Positions 44,828-55,780 of a stretch of DNA of 64,000 nucleotides are shown one piece after another (within the stretch, counting starts at the first letter, position 1; each line of letters begins with the position of its first letter). The position numbers were made by a program, and so were the translations under genes. The notes under the pieces were generated by a model. It worked only from the letters and a program-made list of their open reading frames with translations. It had not been told where the DNA came from and made no database searches. This stretch comes from Apostichopus japonicus (lineage: Eukaryota; Echinodermata; Holothuroidea; Aspidochirotida; Stichopodidae): contig NC_092577.1 of assembly GCF_037975245.1 (NCBI RefSeq), positions 16,072,013 to 16,136,012 on the forward strand, given 5' to 3'.

Positions 44828-45829
44828 AGTAAATCACATTGGGATTGTACACTAATTTGATGTCCTTTACGAAGGCATTGAAAATGGATTCACCAGCATG
44901 TGAGTACCGGTACAACTAGAGCACCAATGGTGCAGAAGCTCATACCTATTCGATCTTAAAAATGTAGGGCCAACAAAAGTTTATGGCTCACCAAATTTCA
45001 GGCCATTTTTCAGATTCCACCAATTTTGGGCCCATGAGTCAACGAAATAAGCCGATTTGAAATAAGCCGATTTTGGGGGAAGCCCCTGACAATTGTATTG
45101 CCGCTTTGAAAGATTTTTACCGTTTAGAATTTCAATAAGAATACAATGTAATATTGTTTTTCTTTGAAGGAGTTACGGAGTTTACCGTCCCCCCTCCAAA
45201 AAACCCACCCTAAAATGACGGAAAAAGCGGGAAATTCATGCAATATCTATATTCCCTTAGAAGCCCAATCCCGACCTATCCCGCACAAGTCGGGAAGAGC
45301 GGATTATTTACGTCCACAAGTTTTATTACTCTGCGGTTTGCCTCTAGGCTGTCCTTCAAAGATTACCACATGTTACTATGACTACCACACATAAACAGAC
45401 ATGGGCCGCACTTCATGAATGAGCCTAGTAGTATATTACTAGTGACATTTCCACTGATTTGTTTATGTCTATCACTGAAATGAATTATTTGGCTATGTAA
45501 ATGACATTACTTGAAAATATATCAATTCAAATATTATTGTCCTCGCGATAACATGGATAACAAATAAGCCTTCGCTTATTAAGAAAATAATAAATATAAC
45601 TGGTAGGTAGATGTCTAATTGTAATACCCTTTGTGTTCATGATCACGAGACCAGCGTGTTTTTAGTATCCTGGACACGCCTTATGTATAACAAAGACGTC
45701 GTTAGTTAATGAACTGAGTTGATCTTTGTTCATTGTCCATGAAGATGATTTGTTTAGCTAAATATAAATTAAAACAAGTATACCCGCAAGTCGCTCAGAA
45801 GGTCCGTCCGTCCGTATAGCTGTTTAAAA
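44828..45829. other. Non-coding gap
   Basis: No gene seen. A GAGCACCAATGGTGC word near 44920 also occurs, slightly changed, near 33746, pointing to a small dispersed repeat. Confidence 0.4.
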
Positions 45830-47031
45830 ATGAGCCGTAATTTTTGTGAAATTTCATTCGACCACTTCCCTGTCGAGCCGAAAACTATCGAAGACCTGAA
45901 TAACTATCGGACTATGGAGAATCTATCGGAACACATAGAAACCCTGATGGTAGCTGCCTTGGAGAGAGTAGAGCGGGCAGGAGCCCGTATTCAACGAGAG
46001 GAATTTTTGTAAGAAATGCTGAGTCTTAAATTTCATTATCACACTTTTCATGGTTTAAATTATACCCATAATAGCGAATAACCTTACTTTAATTGTAATA
46101 AAACATTTTGAAATAGTATGATCATAATAATACAGCAAAATAATGACCGTTCTAGATTTGTTGCACAGAGGTATCTACAATTTAAAATATCATTATCAAT
46201 TGTGCATCATCGTAGATATTTGGAGAAAACAATATCTCATTTAGGTCATCAGTTTAGGGTAACCGTCACTAGTAGGCGTACGCGATTATTTTTGTACAGG
46301 ATTTAATGTTTTATTCATTCATTTATTTTGACTTACGGCAAATCGAAAATCGACGGATAAATCTCTCGAACACCCGTCACCAAGCACGATTCTTCGGTTG
46401 CTAAACCACCACCACCACCGATCGACCCAATCGTCGTCATACGACCGGCACCGATCCATCGTTCACCACCTCCTAGTCTGGGTAAGATTACACCCTCTTG
46501 ACTTCCCCGACTGAATATCCAAACACACTACAGAACCACCTAACGGAAATTGAAAACGTTACGCTACGTTTCATGTTATGATAACTTTTCTGTAAAATAT
46601 GACAATTTTTTCCCATTATCAAAACTGCCTACACTGTTGAGCATAATAAGCAAACTTTTCTTTTAACAGTCTATCAGGATCCAGTTGCGGAAAATATTTT
46701 CCAACCGGAGAAAAAATGATGCGCCACGTGAAGGCCGTACATATCCCGCACGCCCTCACATGTGAACGGTGTAAGACAAAAATTAAAACACGGTAAAATT
46801 TGAAACGGTACCGTCGCCAACGCCGGGGTTTTTGTAACGCTATGAAGGAGAACTGAAGCTGTCAAACAGCCACCACCGAGACGCCTCGAAAATATGACGA
46901 TGCCGACGAACGTAGGAGAGTATTGCGATATGAGGGCGAAGAGGAGGAGGAGAATGCATATACTGATGCGAACTGGGTCCTCAACATTAAATGTGAAGCT
47001 TTCTTTCGATATATCTTCGTTCAGCCCGTAT
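45830..47031 (+). pseudogene. Unassigned multi-part coding remnant with one zinc-finger-like module
   Basis: Four protein-like pieces occur in order. The first is an exon 45830-46008 starting M-S-R-N-F-C-E-I-S-F-D-H-F, ending at a GTAAGA donor. The second is a Pro-rich piece (V-A-K-P-P-P-P-P-I-D-P) ending at a GTAAGA donor at 46482. The third starts after TTTTAACAG at 46670 and holds C-G-K-Y-F-P-T-G-E-K-M-M-R-H-V-K-A-V-H and then C-E-R-C, which resembles a C2H2 finger with one base missing. The fourth is an acidic piece near 46880-47031 with Y-E-G-E-E-E-E-E-N-A-Y. The order finger, proline, acidic stretch is reminiscent of the N-terminal region of large mobile-element proteins in cnidarians and echinoderms, but I cannot name it. 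Stops separate the pieces. Confidence 0.3.
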
Positions 47032-47339
47032 AATTTTGGCCAAACTTTTTCCTGAATGTTACGATTTACATCTAACGGAGCAATACCTATACTACGATGA
47101 ATGCGTCAATTGTAATCTTGGAGGAACTTGTCCAATACATTAACAAAACACGTGTCTCCACAAAAAAGTATCTCCACATTTTTGTTTTCAGAGTGCGATT
47201 GAATCGTTCTACTATCGAAGCTTTGGTCCCGTTGTTGGTTGGAAAAATATATGGAAAGCGTTGGGTTGTATAGAGAGATGACGGGCTCGCGGTGATGCAA
47301 AGCCACTCCGGAAGCGAAGCGCACCAGAAAGGAACTCAT

Positions 47340-48209
47340 CAAACATTTAAAGTTGCGGACTTAAAATTACGGTGGAAACAGATAAAAAATCAGTTAACCT
47401 TCTTTGATGTGAAGCTGAACCTAGACACCGGAATGCACCAGCCCTATCGAAAACCCAATGACGAACCACTGTATATATATGTGAAGTCAAAACCACCCAC
47501 CAGTCATAATCAAGCACATCCCCCTGCAATATATAAAAGGATATCATCGCTATCGTCAGATGTATAATGACGCATTGAAAAGTAGCGGGCTCGACGCAAC
47601 CATCTCGTACACCCAAGCCCAGGAGGGAGAGGAGGAACAGCTTAAGAGGAAAAGAAGGTACCGGAGCAGGGAGACAACATGGTTCAACCCACCTTACAGT
47701 AGAAATGTGAAAACTAACGTTGGGGCCCAGTTTCTCAAACTGGTCGACAAGCACTTCCCTCTCGGGGTAAACGTCAGGAAAATATTCAAAATATTTAACA
47801 GGAACACATTAAAAGTAAAATCCGATAATGCCAAAAGTAATGAAAAAATTCAACCAATAAAAACCCACAAGAACCTGTAACTGCAGAGATAGCCTCTTGC
47901 CCCCTTCCCCTACAGGGGAGTGCCTCGTCAGTGCCGTAGTGTATAAGGCCACAGTTACTTCCGGTGACGACGGCACCACCAGGTCATACGTTTGGCTTAC
48001 CGGGGGGGGGGGGGTTGAAATCTAGATATAATAACCACACTAAGTCTTTCAGAAATAGTAAATACGAGGAGTCTGAGTTGTCTAAACACATATGGGGATT
48101 GGAGAGACAAAATGTAGGTTACTCGATTAGGTGGAACATAATTAGGCAATCCGACTCTTATCAGCGGGAATCGGGTAATTGCAATCTTTGTATAGAAGAA
48201 AAACGTTAA
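47340..48209 (+). pseudogene. Penelope-like retroelement fragment: end of RT plus GIY-YIG nuclease
   Basis: The plus strand carries, across three frames, C-G-L-K-I-T-V-E-T-D, then F-D-V-K-L-N-L-D-T-G-M and P-Y-R-K-P-N-D-E-P-L-Y-I, then T-T-W-F-N-P-P-Y-S-R-N-V-K-T-N-V-G with H-F-P-L-G. It finishes with G-L-K-S-R-Y-N-N-H-T-K-S-F-R-N and E-L-S-K-H-I-W-G-L, ending C-N-L-C-I-E-E-K-R at 48209. I know this chain from RT proteins of Hydra, cnidarians and echinoderms in which the RT is followed by a GIY-YIG-type nuclease, the Penelope-like plan. Frame changes near 47395 and 47550, a scrambled stretch at 47810-47950 and a G-run at 48001-48013 (where a threonine-rich turn is expected) show it is dead. 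The RT core upstream is missing. Confidence 0.65.
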
Positions 48210-49929
48210 ATACTACGCATAAGAGGTGATACTTTATTATTCAGACTGTCTAACTGACTAGGAGGTCAAAGTTTAAATCTTAAAAATATGCTTATTTTGA
48301 GATTTATAGGACAACCAAAAAAAAGGTCAATCTTTTGATATATGGTACAGCTTGGTGTGCTCTATAGAGAAAATCAACTCCCGCTTCAATCGGACACCTG
48401 ACTCTCAAGTTATGATGGCCAAAAGTTTATTTTGATACCGTTCCAGCAATTAGCATTCAGGACAGCGTGCATTATCATGTGTACATCCAAAAAACAATTT
48501 TGGGGCAGTTCTGCTCCCTTGTAAATATAGGCTTATAAGCAAGGAACCATAGTGCCCCTTGGGGTCTTGTTAAAACTAAAATGCAGCCTATTTTTTATTC
48601 ATTGATGGAGGGGAAAGTGAATCCGGACTGAACGTCGAATAACCGTGTACACGGTTCCAAATTGCCGTTTTGTGTAACCGGTACACAAAGTCTGGTATAC
48701 ACATTTCACAATGTCAAAACCTATTAAATTTGCATCTTTCTATTGCTATTGCAACCATATTGAACAAACTTAACCATTTCGGTTAACCGAAAAGCGAACG
48801 TTTAGTTACACTGTGTAAACGATTAGTAAAATGACCGTAACAGCACAGCCCAGGAATCTATGCAGTCATGATGACGTATGTGTGACACTGCTTGTTTAAC
48901 AGACTTACTGTACAGACAAGTTTTTTCTGCTTCTTCAATTTCATACTTGGTATACAAGTTTCCCATAATGAGTTTCAGATACCTATTCATTGTGGTAGAG
49001 GTCAAATGTCATATGAGGTCAACAGAGGTCAAATAAAACCCGGCCAGCCTCAAAGAATGATTAGTTCTTTTAGTTGTCCGACCTAGTTTTTACTCATATC
49101 GGTACAAACACTAGTATTACTGTGTATTCTCATAAAACTAACTAATGAATACTAAAATAAAAAATCTTTTTTGTATGGAAAATTTTCAGGGTCACCAAAG
49201 AAACAACATGGTACTGCTACCATCCTGATGGTGAATAGAAGTTGGCCCTTGGAAGAATTCAAGCTCTTTTTTGTGTGAACAGTATGCTCAGATGTCTCTT
49301 GGTGTTGTTGGTCTTAAATAAGCTAAGTGTGATAAGGGAAAAAAGATCAAAATCCTTGAAAGATCCTCATCTGTAAGAATAATAGAATTGGCAGGGGAAG
49401 CTACTTTTGATTCCAGATCAAGACCTTGTAAGTATTAAAGGCATACTACTGGATATTATTTAGAAAACTATATAGAGTACTAGTAATAGACATTTATTTT
49501 CTTGCAGAGATAAGGAACCAAAATAGAAAATGTTGCCAATTGTATTGAAAACTGGTACAAAGTCAATGTTTTCATGGAATGGGATGTTCCAATTGATTCC
49601 AGATTATTTAATTTAAACTTGTCATTCCAATTCCAAGAGGGTTGGATGATTGCTTATATATTGGGTACTGTATATGGGACAAAATGCAAGATACAGCACC
49701 TTCAAGTATAACAATTTACCCAAAGTTGAATACAAAGCCTTCAATGCTCATAACTTTGCAAACATATGGCCGATCTTGATGATATTGGCATGTTTGTCAC
49801 TATCAGTAATTATGAGTTTGCGATCTTCTGTGTCATTTCGGCGTGTCATCTTCAACACACGATCTTGACAATATTTGGATAATGTTGCTTAAATGTTAGT
49901 TCATATCAAAAGATGCATTCATTTGATAA
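48210..49929. other. Non-coding gap with a dispersed repeat copy
   Basis: 48250-48490 repeats 38330-38556. AGGTCA half-sites cluster near 48998-49035. A short segment after ATTTTCAG at 49187-49190 could be an exon, but it has no recognisable product. Confidence 0.45.
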
Positions 49930-50306
49930 TACCGTACTGACGCCAGTGTGGCAAGTATAGTCTGACCCCTTTTTAAGGTGAAATATTTCGAACATTGGGG
50001 GTGGGACTTGACATGCGGGCCGGGTCGGACACAAAATTTACGTTAAGTTCGAAATAGACCCTCACATGCCGTGATTAAACAGATCATTCGGGAAAAAAAT
50101 CGTTGTCTTTTCAACTGATGACACAGTTTATATTTTTATTACAAATCCATTTCACCGATTTGGGAGAATTGCGGCAGTTGAGGAACCTAAAAAAAATGCA
50201 GTGGGACTTTACTAGGGTGCACGGCTGTTTTCCGAAATTCCCCCAAAACCTATGGGGGGGGGGGGGTTATACTCGAAGGTGGAACTATACTCACGTCAGT
50301 ACGGTA
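49930..50306 (+). mobile_element. Small inverted-repeat element (MITE-like), 377 bp
   Basis: The ends are TACCGTACTGACG and its exact reverse complement CGTCAGTACGGTA (13 bp). ATAA stands directly outside both ends (49926-49929 and 50307-50310), which is either a 4 bp target duplication or, if the terminal TA belongs to the target, a TA-type site as in Tc1/mariner. No ORF of note is inside, and there is a G-run at 50257-50268. It is non-autonomous. Confidence 0.65.
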
Positions 50307-50792
50307 ATAAAATGCCCGAGTTTTGACAACCAATGATTTGTTTTGGGATAGCTATAGCCAAATTTGCCAATAGAAATGTACTTCACGTTAAATTTTTAAC
50401 AATAATATGTACTGTAAGAGTGCTTTCAAGCCCAGCAACAGTAGCTGTTTGGCTTCTTCAAATGGCTCCTGGTTCCATCGCTGTGCCTATGAACCAGGGG
50501 TCACTTTGTGAATAAAAACAGCCCCTTGTGTTTTCAATTTTATTTCCATTCACCTGTGCTGGCTAACTCAACACAAGACAATTGTGATGAATTCAAATTG
50601 GTTGGTAGGTTGGCTACAAAAGGATATAGGATAGGTAAGAGCTCTATCTCTTTCAAATTGCCCCAGCTTCCAGCAAGGGATGTGGAATTTGGTTCATGAA
50701 CCAGTCAACACCTGAAACAAGTGGTCCCATTGACCAAGGTTCTTTCAATTCTATTTTCACCATTTGATTGTCTTGTTGGTTTTTTCATTTAG
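50307..50792. other. Non-coding gap
   Basis: No gene seen. Presumed intron or flank of the downstream small exons. Confidence 0.4.
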
Positions 50793-50847
50793 CTATTTCA
50801 GCCATCAGATTCTGGAACACCCACCATTGCTTTTCGCAGTCAGAGAG
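50793..50847 (+). CDS. Small exon, unknown host-type gene
   Basis: TTTTTTCATTTAG precedes 55 bp that end CAGAGAG followed by GTATTT. Read from its first base it encodes L-F-Q-P-S-D-S-G-T-P-T-I-A-F-R-S-Q-R and leaves one base over. That base completes a codon with the first two bases of either copy of the exon at 51543 or 54323. No family is recognised; the peptide looks disordered. Confidence 0.35.
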
Positions 50848-51542
50848 GTATTTTTTATTTCATATTCATTGTTACAGGCGAAAGAATTTATCATATGTTA
50901 TGCTTAATTAGGAAAAGTGTACAATTAAAAAACAATTGAGTAGCTGAAAGTCATTTGATGTCTGGATGAACTTCATATAGGTCAATGGCTAAATTTGTGG
51001 TCATATGACAAAATTGTGATAAATTCATGTATTTAAGTTTGAATTTTTGGTATAGGATCATTATATTTTGAGGGAGATCAAATATCACATCAGGTCAACA
51101 ACTGGGTACAAAAGAAAACCAAAAAGGTTTTGTGATTCCTTGTCATGTAAGGTAAGCCATGTCAAATCATGGTGTAAATATGCTATTATTCTAGTTTACA
51201 CAACTAACAGCCGAACATAGACACCAATTAAGTATGTGATGCATGGAACGTAGCACATTTGTGGCTTAGCAATTGACATTTCACCTCAATCAACTCAAAC
51301 TATCCACTGACCCACCAAGGGACACCTGGAACCGTGTATGAGTATCATCCCAGTTTGCCCTGAATCTGATGGGTTGGTCTACAAGATTCTCAGTTTGTGA
51401 CCGCTGTTGACCTCAAATAGCATTGAACTGTAACATAAACAATTTCAGGTCTCCTATTTTCTGAAGTCAACCCATAAACAAACAATGAACCAAATTCGAG
51501 CTATGTGTTGTTCAAGTGTGAACCTTCTCTTTTTAATTTCAG
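50848..51542. other. Intron-like
   Basis: AT-rich, with fragments of the AGGTCA-rich repeat near 51060-51105. No gene. Confidence 0.4.
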
Positions 51543-51631
51543 CTGCATCAGTATCATCTCCAGCAAATGATCACCAGTCTGCCGTTGTTGAAACTCCAAT
51601 TAATGATTATCCTCTACTTAGTAGATAATAC
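51543..51631 (+). CDS. Duplicated exon, copy 1
   Basis: After CTTTTTAATTTCAG the exon reads, with two bases completing a codon, A-S-V-S-S-P-A-N-D-H-Q-S-A-V-V-E-T-P and then runs into a stop at about 51630. Copy 2 at 54323 has the same peptide with D for H and keeps a donor. Either this copy is a terminal exon or it has lost its donor. The gene is unknown. Confidence 0.4.
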
Positions 51632-52702
51632 ATATGCACCTGTTTGGAATTGAAACCTGGCTGGATTTGAAATAAAAATATCCTGCCAGAATTTTTGGCG
51701 ATCCTAAAGTGTTGGAGTGATTACTCCAGTAACTGGGCAGGAATCGCGACTCGAGTAGAGTCAATCAACTCGCCCATGCCTATAGACAATTCAGCTGAAA
51801 TACCCTAGTACCAACGGGTAGGGAGGTCTGGGGACCCGGGTACAAATTTCCTACCCGCTGCAAATACTTCTAAGATTCATGTAAACACCATCACTTAGCA
51901 AGGTTGAGAATCACATATTTGGTATGTAGATTCCTCACAATAACATGGTCATCATTTTTGGTGCAGTTCAAATGTCATCTGATGTCTCGAGAGGTTAGAC
52001 ACTAAAATATGGTAAAAGAAGCAGTTATAGTACTATTATGTAGGCCTATTTAAACAATGGAATGCATGTACCAGGAACAATTTTGTTATCCTAAATTTTC
52101 AAAGTTCTTAAAAGACAGTTACTGACCCATATTATAATTTTTTTTACATATAAATATGTAACATATAGTCACGTTTTACTTTAAAAAAATAGGCTGAAAA
52201 CACCACACAACTATGGAAAATAAACAGTTTGAATTTCATTTGCCAAACCAAATTGGCTGTACCAATAGAGCTTATGCCACAGCAATTTGTCTATCTATCA
52301 ACACTCAGCAGATATATGCTGTAAATTGTTGACAGGTTATTATTATAATTATAACAATAACCTTTCAACAATTAAAAATGTTATTCACTCAGACCGTGTG
52401 TGCGATGTTGGTGAAAGTCAATCAGGTTATGGGCCTGTTGGGGGATTTTATAGATATTTATATTTAAATAGTAGGTTTTATAAAAAAAGAGCAAGGTCAT
52501 TTGAGGTCACCAGTGGTCAAATCCTTGTGTTTGGCATGTAAACATTTTTGGTTTCCCAGTGCTATCTTTCATTTCCATTTTTCACTGAATAATTCACATG
52601 GTTAATTCATCATTTAAACCTTTATCATTTAATTAAAAACATTAACCATTGTAGAATATATGTAACGATATTATGGATTGAGAGAAGGGATCTTTAACCA
52701 GG
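51632..52702. other. Non-coding gap
   Basis: No gene seen. An AGGTCA-type cluster lies at 52493-52519 (AGGTCATTTGAGGTCACC). The stretch ends at the LTR remnant. Confidence 0.4.
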
Positions 52703-52785
52703 TGTTGTGAAGTCTATAAGTAAGGACAGGAAAGCTGCTTATGTCCTAGGGATAGCTTAAGGGGATTACAAGGCTGGGATTACTT
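52703..52785 (+). repeat. 5' LTR remnant
   Basis: Matches the first part of the 3' LTR with a few substitutions, sharing GTCCTAGGGATAGCTTAAGG. It breaks off at GGGATTACTT, after which pol-like sequence begins within about 20 bp. Confidence 0.85.
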
Positions 52786-52799
52786 TTAATAAAAATTCA

Positions 52800-53585
52800 G
52801 TCTTTCACCCATATTCTATGCCCAGGATTGATGAAATCCTAGATGAAATAGCTGGTGCCCACTATATAAGTACTTTTGATCTGACAAAGGTTTTTTACCA
52901 GGTCCCAATAGACACAGAGTCGAGGGATAAAACTTCCTTTGTGACGCCATTTGGCCGATATAGGTACACAGTATTGCCATTTGGTCTTCAAAACAGCAGC
53001 AGTGGACTGTGTACGTAAGGGTTGTGAGAGTTTCTCCAGGGCGTACATTGATGACATTTGTATATTTAGCAAGAGTTGGTCAGAACATATCGCACATCTA
53101 CAGGCAGTTCTCCATAAGTTAGAGGAGGCTGGCCTAAAAGCGAAACCCAACAAGTGCAAGTTGGCTTTCCATCTTACCAGCCAGCCAATTCTTTATGCCC
53201 CAGACTTCAACAAAACATTTGTTGTACAAACAGATTGCCTGCAATTTTGGAATTGGGGCTGTTCTTAGTCAGACAGGTAAGGATGGGAAAGAACATCCCG
53301 TTGCTTACATAAGTCGTAAATTGTCAGAAAGAGAACAAAGATTTAGCGTACCCGAAATAGAAGCCCTGGCAATCATTTGGGCTGTCGCTAAACTGAAGTT
53401 TTATCTGATTGGTGTCAGGTTCAAAATTTTCACAGACCACCAAGCTCTGAAATGGCTGGAGAAAACCAAAGGCTCAAATAATAGGCTGTTGAGATGGTCA
53501 TTGGCTTTACACCAATTCAGTTTTGATGTGCAGTACAGGAGGGGTGCTCAAATGGCAATGCTGATGGTCTCAGCAGAATGTAAAG
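52800..53585 (+). pseudogene. Gypsy-type pol fragment: RT joined to RNase H
   Basis: RT motifs: M-P-R-I-D-E-I, F-D-L-T-K-V-F-Y-Q-V-P-I, T-P-F-G-R-Y-R-Y, L-P-F-G-L and the catalytic A-Y-I-D-D-I-C-I-F-S. Frames change near 53000 and 53200. Just after P-N-K-C-K-L-A the sequence jumps to L-T-S-Q-P-I-L-Y-A-P-D-F, so the RT-RNase H connection of about 70-80 residues is deleted. The RNase H part has V-V-Q-T-D, G-A-V-L-S-Q, A-Y-I-S-R-K-L-S, E-I-E-A-L-A-I-I-W-A and F-T-D-H-Q-A-L. The fragment ends near the terminus of RNase H. The reading of a Metaviridae/Gypsy origin comes from these motifs. It is not functional. Confidence 0.85.
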
Positions 53586-53844
53586 TCTATTACCTTTGGA
53601 GTGTATGGAGTGTGTATAACTTCACATACTGTGTATATATTGTGTATATTGTATATTGTGTATATTGTGTATATATTGTGTAATTGTGTACTTTGTCAGT
53701 AAATTTAATTGTATTTGTAGTACAGGTTGTTGTTGTATGCGATGGTACAGGGTTTGGTTCGATTTGTTTTGTGTACATAGGGTTCGTAAGGATTAAGTTT
53801 TAAGGTAAAAGAAGACTGACACAGTCTTTCGGGGAGGAGGGGCA

Positions 53845-54240
53845 TGTTGTGAAATCTATAAGTAAGGATAGGAAAGCTACTTATGTCCTAGGGATAGCTT
53901 AAGGGGATTACAAGGCTGGGATTACTTTGTACGTAAAGACTTGCTAATAGGATTAAAGGATAGAGCTAGAGATGAGGAGAGGGGTTACGGGCAGTTGGAC
54001 TGTGGCTTTTGTGAGGTGAGGAGCCAAGGTATTAGGAGACGAGAAAAGGAGAGAAGCGTAAGGGAGTGTGGGAAGATAGCGAGGATAGTGTTGCAAGGAA
54101 GCAGAGGTTGTTTAAGGAAAATTGATGTGAAGGAATTGTGAAAGGAAGCAGTGGAGTTGAGCTATGTGGAGTTTGAAAAATAAAGGAAGAAAAGCAACGA
54201 ATGACACTTTCTTGAACTTATTACCCCACACTACGTAACA
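53845..54240 (+). repeat. 3' LTR of the deleted Gypsy element (396 bp)
   Basis: TGTTGTG at the start, CGTAACA at the end, and an AATAAA at about 54179, as expected of an LTR with its polyadenylation signal in R. Confidence 0.85.
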
Positions 54241-54322
54241 GTAGTCTAGTTTCTGTGTGATTGAGTATTACAGTAAAGATTAATGTGGAACCTTCATCTC
54301 AATTGTTGTCTTTTAATTTCAG

Positions 54323-54418
54323 CTTCTTCAGTCCTATCAGTATCATCTCCAGCAAATGATGACCAGTCTGCCGTTGTAGAAACTCCACTTAATGAGCAGC
54401 CCTCTACTAGTGCCGGTG
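54323..54418 (+). CDS. Duplicated exon, copy 2
   Basis: TTTTAATTTCAG precedes an exon reading S-S-V-L-S-V-S-S-P-A-N-D-D-Q-S-A-V-V-E-T-P and L-N-E-Q-P-S-T-S-A-G, ending near a GTTAGT donor. About 20 bp of upstream intron is also shared with copy 1, so a segment, not a spliced transcript, was duplicated. The Gypsy element lies between the two copies. Confidence 0.45.
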
Positions 54419-54989
54419 GTTAGTAGTAAATTGTTGGCTCATTCCATCGTGATGGTATTCTGTCCATCACTCAATCTATCCACGGATGATATTAACCCGC
54501 GGCCATGTCCGCCGTGTTTTTCCTAATGGCAATAGTGCCCTAAAAAAAGCCAAGCCCACAGTAATGATAACTGTGGTGCCTTATGTCGTCCCCGTTTTGG
54601 CGTAGTGACGAATGTGCAAAAAGTGACTTTTGAGTAAACGCGCTCTAAAGATTTCAACATTTTGACTTTAGTATATCGTAATTAATAAGGGATCTTTTGT
54701 AATAAAAGTTGTCAATATATTTAATACAACAAATACAACTTTCAGTTCTCATATTTGTTGCTGATCGGAAACTTTCTTACAAAGTAGTAAGTTTAGTGCA
54801 AACATATTCGCCGTTATGTCATGTCATTTTTTCAGTTAATGTATGACATTCGTCACTATGCTAGAACTACATTTTGAAGTTTCGTCCTGTCACATACTCA
54901 TATTCGTCACTATAGTGTGTTGTAGCCATAGGGTACACCGTTAATTTTCACTGTGACGTGGGGAGAGGTGGGGGGAGGGGGTAATGTGG
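54419..54989. repeat. Repeat with subterminal ATTCGTCACTATG words
   Basis: Contains TAGTGACGAATGTGC (54603), CATATTCGCCGTTATG (54808), ACATTCGTCACTATGC (54847) and CATATTCGTCACTATAG (54899). A related stretch in inverted orientation lies at 63500-63800, including CGTCCCCGTTTTGGCGTAGT and its complement. This looks like a dispersed non-autonomous element. No gene. Confidence 0.5.
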
Positions 54990-55173
54990 AATAACCTTAG
55001 ATGTTAAAAAGAACGCCCAAGGTTTACTACAATGTATTACATAAACAAGGAATGTTTATACGCAGGTATCAACATACGTATTTTAGTATGTTTCTCTTGG
55101 GTGGCATGGATGGGGTCGGATAGGGTGAGGGGAGGGATAGACAGGTCAAGGAGAGCCGGCTGCTGAAAGGGTG
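54990..55173 (+). repeat. Tandem-repeat unit of about 180 bp (left remnant)
   Basis: Shares GAACGCCCA, TACAATGTAT, TATTTTAGTATGTT and GGCTGCTGAAAGG with units at 60599-60775 and 60776-60970. It is interrupted by the LTR retrotransposon inserted at 55174. Confidence 0.8.
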
Positions 55174-55533
55174 TGTAACGACACGTCAAAGCTCATTGTT
55201 TGTCGTTAGCGTTAACAAGTATTTTCTCCAATCAAATGTTTTAACTTGGGTTGATTCTTTACATTATTAGTCGCTTTACGGGAATTGTTTGTTAGGTAAA
55301 ATCTTATAAGGGGTGTCACTTGCTTCATTTATGAACAAATGTTAAGGGGGAACTCTCTCTTGTTGACCGATTTTGGAGGTCACTGAGTAGGACGTCTAGT
55401 TTACGTTCCGGGGGGCCAAAAATGTTAGGTCTGGGTAAATCTTAACCAGCACGCAAGTCGTATTTAATTGTGTTTTATTGGTTGCTTGTGGACGGCGTGG
55501 TTTATGTTTCTAATAGGTTTAAGTGTAGGTTGG
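55174..55533 (+). repeat. 5' LTR, truncated
   Basis: About 360 bp match the 3' LTR pieces 57753-57945 and 59824-59990 in order, reading straight through the site where the 3' LTR carries an insertion. Similarity ends at AGTGTAGGTT, and pol-like sequence starts about 15 bp later. Confidence 0.85.
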
Positions 55534-55544
55534 TGACGCGGAAG

Positions 55545-55780
55545 CGATATTGGTGATGAAACTTCTGGCCGATAATGCAGACGTCTTTGCTTTATGTAAA
55601 GGGGACCTTGGGCGCACTGACTTGGTCCAACATGCAATCGACACCGGAACTTCTAGGCCAATTCGACAGGTCCCGCGTCGCCTCCCGGTATACCGCAAGG
55701 AAGAGGCCGAGAAAGAGGTAGAAAAAGTTGTACTGGTCCGGAAGAAGCAGATTTTTCATTCCCTAGATGAACTCAAATAG
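55545..55780 (+). pseudogene. Gypsy-type pol fragment, segment before the RT core
   Basis: Encodes L-L-A-D-N-A-D-V-F-A, D-L-G-R-T-D-L-V-Q-H, I-D-T-G-T-S-R-P-I-R-Q and P-R-R-L-P-V-Y, the conserved lead-in to the RT of Gypsy elements. The frame then leaves the family and stops at 55778-55780. Everything from RT motif 1 onward is deleted. Confidence 0.8.

Larger units (their letters stand above)
52703..54240 (+). mobile_element. Gypsy-type LTR retrotransposon, internally deleted
   Basis: A 3' LTR at 53845-54240 starts TGTTGTG and ends CGTAACA. The first 83 bp of the same LTR survive at 52703-52785. Between them is part of pol. A polypurine tract, GGGGAGGAGGGG at 53831-53842, sits two bases before the 3' LTR, as required for plus-strand priming. 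The 5' LTR remainder, gag, protease and integrase are gone. No matching target duplication is seen (CCAGG against GTAGT). Confidence 0.85.

Noticed and set aside
47106-47342. Minus-strand coding sequence as a separate gene
   Set aside because: Protein-like but short, with no start context and no confident family; kept only as a side remark in the findings.
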